A stretch of DNA of 64,000 nucleotides, from NCBI RefSeq assembly GCF_003240565.2, contig NZ_CP117255.1, positions 124,001 through 188,000 of the forward strand, read 5' to 3'. Positions 7,535 through 15,344 of this stretch are shown here, piece by piece (position 1 is the first letter of the stretch; each line of letters begins with the position of its first letter). The notes under the pieces are model-generated. The model saw nothing but the letters and a program-made list of their open reading frames with translations, ran no database searches and was not told where the DNA came from. The position numbers were made by a program, and so were the translations under genes. The DNA comes from Rhizobium tumorigenes. Lineage in GTDB: Bacteria > Pseudomonadota > Alphaproteobacteria > Rhizobiales > Rhizobiaceae.

Positions 7535-8165
7535 AGTTATTTACGTCTTTTCGAAAGAAGCTGTTTTAGGATCGATCGCTAGGTTGGTTAGTCAGCCCAT
7601 CCATGAGCACTTTGCAGGGTATCTAGCAATCTTGCGGTCCCGTAGCAGCGATCCAGGGCTAGCGGTCGGCCCAACTGACATTAAAGAGTTCCATGAACGT
7701 TATCTCCATGTCATGGGTGCTCCCAATAAGTCTCCATTCGTACGACCATTCAAATCAAGGGGACATGGGCTTGAGCTCTTCAACAGCAATGTTGCCGGGT
7801 CTTACGGCGCCAGTTCGATAAGAGCAGGGGGCGCCCTAGCAGATATATTCGAAATATCTGGGTCTAACCGAAACGTAAATTACGAATTAAAGAAAGACCA
7901 CATAAGTGTGGCGCTCAAAGTCCTTTTGAAGGGAAGAAGGGTACCTGCGGCGTCGTTAGCCGCCTTTCTGTATCGCGATTACGGCTTTTACATAGGTACC
8001 CCAGATGTTGCGCAGGTACTGCAGATTTTTCGTAAAGAATTTGGTTTAGCAGAGAGCATCAAAGCTCAGCGAGTGCTCTTCGACGCCCTGTTCGAGGATG
8101 ATACCTCAGCGTTCCCGCCGGATTCCCTAGTCGCTCTTGCGCCGGAGACAACTGCTAATGCCTAG
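7515..8165 (+). CDS. Orphan 216-aa protein between methyltransferase and McrB-like gene
   Basis: I do not recognise this protein. It starts with GTG at 7515, supported by AAGGAG (7502-7507), inside the end of the methyltransferase gene, and its last codons overlap the McrB-like start, so all three are translationally coupled. It is soluble, mixed alpha/beta, with no signal peptide, membrane segment, cysteine cluster or nuclease motif that I can see. The middle (residues 76-135) has FKSRGHGLELFNSNVAGSYG and a basic run KVLLKGRRVP; the C-terminal third is helical. By position it parallels YdiR in the Bacillus subtilis BsuMI system, where three genes are needed for restriction. It may be a specificity or DNA-binding subunit; that is inference. 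Confidence 0.8.
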   Translation: MVVDETEVIYVFSKEAVLGSIARLVSQPIHEHFAGYLAILRSRSSDPGLAVGPTDIKEFHERYLHVMGAPNKSPFVRPFKSRGHGLELFNSNVAGSYGASSIRAGGALADIFEISGSNRNVNYELKKDHISVALKVLLKGRRVPAASLAAFLYRDYGFYIGTPDVAQVLQIFRKEFGLAESIKAQRVLFDALFEDDTSAFPPDSLVALAPETTANA

Positions 8166-9138
8166 TATGACGAACACCCGGGTTCGCCCACTTTCTCTGG
8201 AAGATCTCAAGCTGACACTGCCGGTGGCAGGAACTGAAGGCAAAGTTATCGCTCCCGAATTTGAGTTACTTCCAGACGATAATCCTGTTCTCGTGGAAGT
8301 AAGGGCGGCCATCGATTTAGGATTTGCTGGCGTTATTCTCTCAGGTCCACCAGGAACTGGAAAAAGCTGGTATGCAAAGCGAATTGCGCAAACCGTCGCG
8401 AGTGGACCGGACGAGATCCGGATAGTCCAATTCCATACGTCATACCAATACGAAGACTTTATGGAAGGGTTTGTCCCACGGGACGGCGGAGGCTTCGAGC
8501 TTCAAAAAAAGGTCTTTCCACTGCTGTGCGTAGATGCGTCAGAGCAGCCGAATCAAAAATTTGTGCTCGTTATAGATGAAATTAGCAGATGCGATGTAGC
8601 CCGAGTGTTCGGAGAAGCTCTAACTTACATGGAGCTGGATAAGCGCGGACTTGAATTCACGATGTCGTCCGGAAGTGCGCTCACTGTACCCAGCAATCTC
8701 ATTATAATTGCTACGATGAATCCTTGGGACAAAGGTGTTGATGAGATGGACGTTGCCTTGGAACGGCGCTTCGCCCAAATCGACATGCCGCCGAGCGTCG
8801 ACGCGCTTCGAAAAATATTGTTAGCAAATGCCGCAGATCCCGCCTTTGTTGAGCGTGTCGCGGAGTTTTTTATAAGTATACAGAATTTGGAGGATGAGAC
8901 GGTTCGTCTGGGGCATGCTTATTTCAATAACTGCATAGACGAAAACAGCTCTCGTAGAGTTTGGAGCTTCAGACTTCTTCCTTTCTTCAAAAAAGCCTGC
9001 CGTCTCGATCCAACTATGCTAGCGAGTATACAGAAAAGTTGGCTTAGAGTGGTCCCGTCCTCCAACGATGAGGTTGCTTCTCCAGCGACAGGACCATCAA
9101 TCGATCCTATAGAAGAACCAAGCGCCGCGCAGGTTTGA
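8158..9138 (+). CDS. McrB-like AAA+ GTPase motor
   Basis: About 326 residues, a single AAA+ module of the McrB type. Seen: Walker A GPPGTGKS (63-70), the McrB-typical FHTSYQYEDFMEGF (92-105), Walker B VLVIDE with ISRCDVARVFGE (136-153), the sensor segment MNPWDKGVDEMDVALERRF (187-205), close to McrB's MNTADRS...ALRRRF. There is no N-terminal DNA-recognition domain like that of E. coli McrB, so target choice must come from another subunit. The ATG at 8158 overlaps the preceding stop; a second ATG three codons on is possible. It should form the hexameric motor that activates the McrC-like nuclease encoded next. Confidence 0.9.
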   Translation: MPSMTNTRVRPLSLEDLKLTLPVAGTEGKVIAPEFELLPDDNPVLVEVRAAIDLGFAGVILSGPPGTGKSWYAKRIAQTVASGPDEIRIVQFHTSYQYEDFMEGFVPRDGGGFELQKKVFPLLCVDASEQPNQKFVLVIDEISRCDVARVFGEALTYMELDKRGLEFTMSSGSALTVPSNLIIIATMNPWDKGVDEMDVALERRFAQIDMPPSVDALRKILLANAADPAFVERVAEFFISIQNLEDETVRLGHAYFNNCIDENSSRRVWSFRLLPFFKKACRLDPTMLASIQKSWLRVVPSSNDEVASPATGPSIDPIEEPSAAQV

Positions 9139-10514
9139 GTGCCTTGAAAAAAATCGAAAATCTTGCCCCCCTCGCGCAAATGATGGCGGACCGCGGCTTC
9201 GTTTCATCGAAACACGCCACACGAACGGTTATTCGTGCTTCAGAGCAGGAGATGATTGCCTTGCCGTTGGGGTTAGTAAGGGCAAACGGCAGCCTTGATG
9301 TTTACGAAGATGTGTTGAAGTTATTCCGACCGACCTACCAAAATAATATGCCCACAATTCAATGTGGCGGGTGGGTGGGATACATTCCCCTAAACGATAA
9401 GCTGGCGTTAGACGTCTCGCCTCGGGTTCCCATTGGCAACCTTGAGCGTTTGATCGGCATGAGCATCGGCTACACGCCAAAGATTTTGAGCAGCTATGAC
9501 CGACTTTTCGCCGATGGGGTAGAGCAACCGGGCTCTCTGGTAGATGTACTCGCGGATCAACTACTCAGCAGTTTCGACCTTATATTAGCAAATGGATTAT
9601 TGAAGGAATACCATCGTGAACAGCGGGTAAGCTCATCGCCAGTCGGTCGGATCGTACCTTTCACTTCCGAATTGCGATCTGCCCAAGCAGGTCGTCCATT
9701 AGCGGTGTCCTCATCTTTCCAAAGGTCCATAAATACGGCGCCTAATAGGATTATAAGCTATGCGGTGGAAAAACTGTTGGCCAGATATGTGGGGAATAGC
9801 GAGCCAAATCAAAAGAAAAGGGTTCATCGCCTCCGTCGTAGTCTCCAGCGGCTTAGGGGCATCCCTCACGCTACCACAACGGATATCTCGCCTACATCGA
9901 TTGCAAACTTAGTCCGGCGGTTGTCATTGCAACATGGACATTATGCAAACGCTCTTATGATCTCACAGCTGATCATCTTTGATGCTAGCCTTGAGATTAG
10001 AGGTAGTGGTGGGACTGCAGTCCTTCCATCGATTCTAATAAATATGGCTACGGTTTTCGAAGATTACATGCGGAATGTTCTCAACTCCGGGTTTAAAAGT
10101 GAAGTCCGTGTGGAGGTGAAAGACGGCAATCGTGGAGATAGGAGCGGGGCGAAGGTAGCGCTGTTCGACCCGATCAGGGCAGGACTGAAAAACCCGACGG
10201 TAACCCCTGATATCGTGGTCTTTGTGGATGGAAGACCAAAGCTTGTGATTGATGCAAAATACAAGGACGGGCCAATAATTCCCGACCGCAATGATATTAA
10301 TCAAGCGATTTTGTATGGTGCGAGATATGATGCCGATCACGTCATGCTTTTACACGCTAGTCGACCTCTTGGGCGCGATTCGATTGAATTCTGTGGGAAA
10401 ATAGGCCGTTTTAGTGTGTACAACGGAATGGTCGACTTAGGCTCCGATCCAATCGTAGAAGAAGAAGCGAGATTTGCTGAGGCGACCCGATCGTTGCTCC
10501 AATCACACTTATGA
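9135..10514 (+). CDS. McrC-like PD-(D/E)XK nuclease subunit
   Basis: A 459-residue McrC-family protein. The N-terminal half has the beta-rich segment with GGWVGYIPLNDKLALDVSP, then LLKEYHREQRVSSSPVGRI, and the central region with NRIISYAVEKLL. The C-terminal third holds the nuclease core: MATVFEDYMRNVL (an FExYV-like helix) and PDIVV...LVIDAKYK (about 356-377), the D...D-x-K motif. The start is a TTG at 9135 that overlaps the McrB-like stop codon (TTGA). Together with the preceding ATPase it should cut unprotected DNA after GTP-driven translocation. Longer than E. coli McrC (348 aa), mainly through its N-terminal half. Confidence 0.88.
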   Translation: MSALKKIENLAPLAQMMADRGFVSSKHATRTVIRASEQEMIALPLGLVRANGSLDVYEDVLKLFRPTYQNNMPTIQCGGWVGYIPLNDKLALDVSPRVPIGNLERLIGMSIGYTPKILSSYDRLFADGVEQPGSLVDVLADQLLSSFDLILANGLLKEYHREQRVSSSPVGRIVPFTSELRSAQAGRPLAVSSSFQRSINTAPNRIISYAVEKLLARYVGNSEPNQKKRVHRLRRSLQRLRGIPHATTTDISPTSIANLVRRLSLQHGHYANALMISQLIIFDASLEIRGSGGTAVLPSILINMATVFEDYMRNVLNSGFKSEVRVEVKDGNRGDRSGAKVALFDPIRAGLKNPTVTPDIVVFVDGRPKLVIDAKYKDGPIIPDRNDINQAILYGARYDADHVMLLHASRPLGRDSIEFCGKIGRFSVYNGMVDLGSDPIVEEEARFAEATRSLLQSHL

Positions 10515-10567
10515 AGCACTTAAAGAAGTGCACTATGCTCTAGTATTTTGTCATTGCAGGATGAAAA

Positions 10568-11254
10568 GTGAAGCAAGAAGAAGCTAATTCCAGACTTGTA
10601 TCGGAAATTACGAGTGTCGGCGAGCTTACACGCATGGTGGCGCAACGCTATGACGGGATGTTTTCCGACTTCTACTCTCTGCTGTTGGAGACGTTAAAGC
10701 ATTCCGCTGATATGGCTGAGGCCGCCCGTGTAGCAATGGAGCTTGCCGACGCAGCCGTCGACGCCGTGCGCAGCAATTTTGCCGGTCAGCCTAAGTATGC
10801 TTGTGGTAAAGGTTGTAGCGCGTGCTGTCACCTATTCGTCGCTGTACCACCGGGCGTGGCAGAGGTAATTGCATGGCACGTCAATCGTAATTTTACAGAC
10901 GCGGAACGAGAAAACCTTGTTGAGCGGCTTAAAATGGCCGAGACCGCTGCTATCGCCTCGGGTGGACCGCAAGCGTTGCGCACACCCTGCGCATTGTTGA
11001 ACGAAGAGGGCGCTTGTACAATCTACGACGTCCGCCCGCTTTCCTGCCGCAGCTTTACCTCGACGTCGCTACCGCGCTGCGAGCAGGTGGTGTTCGGAGT
11101 AAATCCGCAGGGCGGTGGTGTCGACCAAAATCCGGCTCGCTATCGCCTCTACGAGTCTGCAACCCGAGCACTTGAGGTGACCGCTCGCGAACGTGGATTA
11201 CCATCGCAGCAGCGAGGCCTATCCGCGGCACTGCTGGCAGAATTGGGCTGCTGA
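10568..11254 (+). CDS. YkgJ-family cysteine-cluster protein
   Basis: A 228-residue cytosolic protein with the YkgJ/zinc- or iron-chelating signature: ACGKGCSACC (about residues 77-87), CALLNEEGACTIYDVRPLSCRSF (about 138-160) and a final PRCE. Family members are thought to bind a metal or Fe-S cluster; substrates are unknown. The GTG start has AGGA six bases upstream. It is 53 bp downstream of the McrC-like gene on the same strand and may be cotranscribed with the cassette or be an independent island gene. After it, 11255-11570 has no ORF I can support and contains a strong inverted repeat. Confidence 0.85.
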   Translation: MKQEEANSRLVSEITSVGELTRMVAQRYDGMFSDFYSLLLETLKHSADMAEAARVAMELADAAVDAVRSNFAGQPKYACGKGCSACCHLFVAVPPGVAEVIAWHVNRNFTDAERENLVERLKMAETAAIASGGPQALRTPCALLNEEGACTIYDVRPLSCRSFTSTSLPRCEQVVFGVNPQGGGVDQNPARYRLYESATRALEVTARERGLPSQQRGLSAALLAELGC

Positions 11255-11297
11255 GGCATCGGCTGCCGACATTTGCGACATCGGGGTATAAGCCCGT

Positions 11298-11330
11298 GTT
11301 ACGGCTTGTTTACCATGTGCAAGCCGTAAC
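11298..11330. repeat. Perfect 11-bp inverted repeat
   Basis: GTTACGGCTTG (11298-11308) and CAAGCCGTAAC (11320-11330) are exact reverse complements separated by 11 bases. It follows the YkgJ-like gene by about 45 bp and precedes the convergent ptuB end by 240 bp. No T run follows, so it is not a typical terminator; a protein site or RNA hairpin is possible. Confidence 0.6.
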
Positions 11331-11570
11331 GTCAGGGTCGCCATTGTCCCAATGTAACGCCTCGAGAAGAAGCTTAAACCCTGGCGTGACAAGGCGGAAC
11401 GGCACCACTGAACAGCGAGCTAGTTTAGTTCGCCAAATCGGACAGCCCCTTTAGATTTGCGCCCGGACGGCGTTTGCGCAATTATACGAATAACATTGTG
11501 AAGAAAAAATTAGTCGCTTGATCACTGCACAGGTATGGGGGCGATGTGACTCACGCCGAAGGGCGCAAAG

Positions 11571-12410
11571 CTACGGCAGTACTGGCAATGGCCCGCCGGC
11601 GATATGGGCGAGATAACCCACATTTCTTGTAACGGCGTCGTAGAACAGATGCTGCCAACTATTGGGCGTCGGATCGGCATAGCCGTCCTGCCAAGCCTCA
11701 ATGTTGTCCGCGACATTCAATCCTTTAACGCGCATCTTCGTCACATTGCGGAGCAGGCGGCGATGTTCGTTTCGGAAAAAGCGGATGAAGCGACGGGCAA
11801 TCTGGAGTTCCCGCAGGTGCGTCGAGACCAATTGCGTTTCCGGCGCCTGCAAGCCGGGATGGGGCGCAAGCGTGAAGGTCGGCGTCGCAAACGGCGCATT
11901 AATGGTGAGCTGGACGATCTGGGCGAGCGAGAAAGTATCAAAATAGGGATGTATGAAGAAGCGCGGTGTCGTCGCATCGCCGGTGCTTTCTCCTTTACGG
12001 CGCTGGCAAGGATCGCACATCGGCGTTAGGTTGGCAGGCGTTACCGCGAAGTGAGGATATTTGCCCTTCGGTAAATAGTGGTCAAGGGTTTCCGTCACTG
12101 CAGGGCTGCCGCAGGACGGACAAATGTCCAGTTCGTGTTCTCGTAGAGCTTGCAGCATTACGCCCTGCGCTGATCCATCGGCGGGATGGCTGTAGAGAGT
12201 CTTAAACGATGTCGCTTTCGTCATGATTGCGGGCCATTCGGGAATGTGCGCTGGCGATCCGCCGTGGGCCAGATAGTCGCCGACGCGCTGCCTCCACTCC
12301 TCAGCGATGGAATTAAAGAAGGTCTTGTTCGGTTGCTGGGTACGTTCCGCCACAATGTTGTCTATGAGATCAAGTTGCTCGGCGGCGGTCATAGGTAGTG
12401 CCAGGGACAT
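11571..12410 (-). CDS. ptuB: HNH endonuclease, Septu PtuB-like
   Basis: About 279 residues. The core (about 120-165) reads CPSCGSPAVTETLDHYLPKG...NLTPMCDPCQ, a zinc-ribbon HNH fold with two CxxC pairs, the catalytic DH and the conserved Asn. The ATG at 12410 overlaps the stop of the ATPase gene (TGATG), with AAGGA five bases upstream; a longer ORF upstream is only the shadow of the ATPase gene. An ATPase coupled to an HNH nuclease in this order is the gene architecture of Septu anti-phage systems. The C-terminal half is helical and of unknown role. No reverse transcriptase is nearby, so it is not the retron variant. Confidence 0.83.
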   Translation of the reverse strand: MSLALPMTAAEQLDLIDNIVAERTQQPNKTFFNSIAEEWRQRVGDYLAHGGSPAHIPEWPAIMTKATSFKTLYSHPADGSAQGVMLQALREHELDICPSCGSPAVTETLDHYLPKGKYPHFAVTPANLTPMCDPCQRRKGESTGDATTPRFFIHPYFDTFSLAQIVQLTINAPFATPTFTLAPHPGLQAPETQLVSTHLRELQIARRFIRFFRNEHRRLLRNVTKMRVKGLNVADNIEAWQDGYADPTPNSWQHLFYDAVTRNVGYLAHIAGGPLPVLP

Positions 12411-14119
12411 CACCATCCTTCGCGCTCCATGCCCTGTATCTGGATCGCGAGTTCCTCGTTGATGTCGTCTCCGAGCGCCGCGATGAGCGCTTCGGCCGAG
12501 CCAAGTTCCTGAAGCTTGTTTTCGATCCAGCGCTCGAACGGTTTGGACGCCTCGCTGTCCCCGAAGACATAGGAGCTGATGCGCTGCATGTCCCCGCCAA
12601 AGGTCTGGAACGGCGGCGTCCGGATCGAGAGCCCATCCTTTGTTCGCGCTAGGACGTGAACACAATCGGTCGGCACCTCCCGCACCGTTACAAGCGAATG
12701 CGTCGCGAGCAGAGCCTTCGAGTTGAAGCGATCGAGGATTGTCTTCAGCATATCAATGAATTGAATCTCCAAAGTCGGGTGGAGAAACAGCTCAGGCTCG
12801 TCGATCAAGATCAAGCTGTCGCGACGGATCGCACCTAGTATATTGATGACGATGAACGAGAACAGCTTTTGCCCCGAGCTTAGCTGAACAATTTCGCCGT
12901 TGTTGAAAAAGGTCACGCCGTCCGCAGCGTTGAGGGCACCGCGGATTTTACCGACGTCGAGTTCGTCAATGCGGTCGGAGCTGATCGGGATATACCGCGA
13001 GTCCTCGATGTCAAAGGACAGATCATCGATCAGAGCAGAATCTGAATAGAAGCGCTTGGCGGAGTCAGACGCATCGCCGACGTTGATCGTTGCATAGTCG
13101 AAGTCAAAGGCAGTTCGGAGCACGCGCTCGACCGTCGCCAGCTTGTTCGCCCAACTGCGAAGCCCCTTGTAGCGGATATCATCCACTAGGCAGTCGAGCA
13201 GCGACGCTGCCGCGTTTTTTTTGGGTGCCTGATGGGTCAAGGAAATTCCGGCCAGTCGCCCAGGCGTTCGACTGGCGGACCGGCCGCGGAAGCCAAAATA
13301 TCGATATACGTCCTTGTCTTGCAGGTCATGGGCTTCGAGGTCGACGGGAAACCGCTCGAACGGGCTGTAGGAAACGACTACGATTTGGCTGAGGTTTGGT
13401 TTCTCAACAAAACCGATCTTGCGAGAACGCTTTTCATACGTTGCGTCAAGCCACTCTCGCACTATTTGGTGCAGGATCTGGGATTTCCCAACGCCATTGG
13501 GACCGATCAAGACATTGACGTTGTGAGGGAGAATGCTGCTCTGTTTAAATTTCATCCTCAGGGTAGACGTTTCGCCGAATACATCATCAAACTGAAAACC
13601 GAGGTCCAGGACGGACATGGCTTCGGCAGAAAACAGTTTCCAACCGTCAAGATAGGATTTGGTTTCGCTTCGTTCGCGCAGGAGAGATCCCTGGAATGGC
13701 TGGGTGTCAATCAGCCTGTTAGCTACGGGGTCTTGCTGAACGTGCACGAGGTAGCTGGCGTCATGCAGAACGATGGCGGCATCCCGCGCGGCGTCTAAGT
13801 TCAGCCGATCGCGCAATTGTTCATAGAACGCAATTTCGCTTGGAAGCGACAGGTAGTTCGAATTCGGAATCGGAAAAACACCGTCCCAACCCTCATTCCG
13901 GAGACGATCGAGGTGGATTTCGCTGATCGGGGCGCCCTCGATCATCAGCTTTAGATGGCCGAGATCGACTCTCTCCCCCCCTATACGACATGTAGTCGCA
14001 AAAGTGGTCCTGTTGCCGTAATCATCCCAATTGTTAGCAAGTAGTTCGAGCACGTCGCCTTCACGCTCTGGCTCGGGCGTGTTGCGCTTACTTTGCCGAC
14101 CTAGATAGACTATTTCCAT
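12410..14119 (-). CDS. ptuA: ABC-like ATPase, Septu PtuA-like
   Basis: A 569-residue SMC/ABC-type ATPase. Residues 1-190 form an N-terminal region of its own; then Walker A GPNGVGKS (206-213), an ABC signature LSSGQ (413-417), Walker B LILIDEPELFLHP (436-448) and the switch His in LATHS (471-475). The insert between Walker A and signature is not long enough for an SMC coiled coil. PtuA is thought to sense phage infection through nucleotide binding and control the PtuB nuclease. The two genes overlap by one base. The 14120-14315 gap upstream has no ORF and should hold the promoter. An OLD-family ATPase without TOPRIM is the alternative label. Confidence 0.85.
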   Translation of the reverse strand: MEIVYLGRQSKRNTPEPEREGDVLELLANNWDDYGNRTTFATTCRIGGERVDLGHLKLMIEGAPISEIHLDRLRNEGWDGVFPIPNSNYLSLPSEIAFYEQLRDRLNLDAARDAAIVLHDASYLVHVQQDPVANRLIDTQPFQGSLLRERSETKSYLDGWKLFSAEAMSVLDLGFQFDDVFGETSTLRMKFKQSSILPHNVNVLIGPNGVGKSQILHQIVREWLDATYEKRSRKIGFVEKPNLSQIVVVSYSPFERFPVDLEAHDLQDKDVYRYFGFRGRSASRTPGRLAGISLTHQAPKKNAAASLLDCLVDDIRYKGLRSWANKLATVERVLRTAFDFDYATINVGDASDSAKRFYSDSALIDDLSFDIEDSRYIPISSDRIDELDVGKIRGALNAADGVTFFNNGEIVQLSSGQKLFSFIVINILGAIRRDSLILIDEPELFLHPTLEIQFIDMLKTILDRFNSKALLATHSLVTVREVPTDCVHVLARTKDGLSIRTPPFQTFGGDMQRISSYVFGDSEASKPFERWIENKLQELGSAEALIAALGDDINEELAIQIQGMEREGW

Positions 14120-14315
14120 GAATACCCAGTTCCCTTAGCGACCAATCCGCTTCAGTCACTACCATATTCAATCGTTCGAGTTGCAGCGATTGAGCCTACT
14201 AGCGCAAATTTTGAACGACTAAACGCTTTTCGTACTTTAAGCGCGGGAAGTGCGAGACTGCTATCAGAAACTTAAACGCGTGGGTGAGCGGCCGAGAGGG
14301 CATGAAAAGTTATCA

Positions 14316-14864
14316 TCATGTTGCCACCGAGAGAACCCGGTAGACCTGCATTCGTGAGCAACCGACCTCTTTGGCAATTTCCGCCGCGCCAATGCCGGCA
14401 GCTGCCAGCTCTCGAATTTTTTTGTGATCTATACGGACCTTGCCACCAGCATACTGTCCCGCAGCTTTGGCGCGTTGGATACCTTCACGCTGGCGCTCTT
14501 TGATGAACCGACGTTCCATTTGCGCAACCATACCCAACACCGTCAGAATCACGTGCCCCATTTCGCCTCGGGTTGACACATGAGGGTCGAGGATGGTGAC
14601 AAAGGCGCCGCGCTGTTCGCAATCGTGCACGATGTTGAGGACATCGCGCGTGTCACGACCAAGGCGATCTAGCCGTGTGACGATCAGCTCATCACCTTCA
14701 CGCAAAAATTCAATGATCGTCGCCAGTTCAGTTCGGCCCTCGCGGCTTGCTCCCGAAACCTTTTCTGCACGCACAATTACGCAGCCTTCGGCCTTCAAGC
14801 GCTGTTGTTGGATTTCAAAGTCCTGGTCGATCGTACTGACTCGCGCATAGCCGATTTTTGTCAT
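14316..14864 (-). CDS. Serine recombinase (resolvase/invertase family)
   Basis: A 182-residue small serine recombinase: nucleophile region YARVSTIDQDFEIQQQRL (Ser10), the VTRLDRLGRDTRD segment with catalytic arginines, the E helix MVAQMERRFIKERQREGI, and a C-terminal helix-turn-helix (GAAEIAKEVGCSRMQVYRVL). AGGTGAC precedes the ATG. TCAGG-N7-CCTGA (14873-14889) just upstream could be an autoregulatory site. No transposase or obvious terminal repeats belong to it, so it is either a relic of a Tn3-like element or a stand-alone resolvase of the island. Confidence 0.92.
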   Translation of the reverse strand: MTKIGYARVSTIDQDFEIQQQRLKAEGCVIVRAEKVSGASREGRTELATIIEFLREGDELIVTRLDRLGRDTRDVLNIVHDCEQRGAFVTILDPHVSTRGEMGHVILTVLGMVAQMERRFIKERQREGIQRAKAAGQYAGGKVRIDHKKIRELAAAGIGAAEIAKEVGCSRMQVYRVLSVAT

Positions 14865-14965
14865 ATGTCACCTCAGGTTTTAAGCCTGAAGCTAGCCTGT
14901 CACAAATAGTCGCCGTCAAGACCGATGTTACGGGCGACCACGTCACATGCGGTCGTCACACAAGC

Positions 14966-15121
14966 CTATACCCTGACGTTGTCCACTCGTGCCAGTCGAG
15001 TGGCAGCAAAACGGGCTTGTTGCATTGAAATCATAGCAACTCGTGAGCCCAGTTGCAGCGCGTAGTGGTCGATATCGATGGCTAACCCGATGCCCGTCCG
15101 TGCTGCCGCAACGACCCGCAT
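14966..15121 (-). pseudogene. Possible remnant of a DNA methyltransferase C-terminus
   Basis: A 51-codon ORF whose frame stays open further upstream to about 15147. It reads ...YFCVDPMRVVAAARTG, then IGLAIDIDHYALQLGSRVA. The DP...AAARTG...IDID...A...R pattern resembles the SAM-binding end of amino-methyltransferases, but the GxGTT segment is missing, so if real it is decayed. The rest of 14865-15344 shows no other coding signal that I can support. Confidence 0.25.
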
Positions 15122-15344
15122 CGGATCGACGCAGAAGTAATCTAAAAACTGAACATTGTGCCTGCCAAATTAATGCCCGCGTTCTGGTAGTGTGCGGCTG
15201 AATACGCCTAACAAGATGTGATGATGTAGCTGTCTAGTCTAGACCAAGGTCCCGGCAACCCTCTATCGAAGGCAGCGTTCTGATCGAGACAACCAGTGTC
15301 CGGGTGAGTTGGGGGCAAAAGGGAGGCCGCTTCGTTAACTGTTG

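Noticed and set aside
12416..12665. N-terminal extension of the PtuB-like ORF
   Set aside because: The extra 83 codons lie within the ATPase gene in another frame; the TGATG junction with AAGGA gives a better start.
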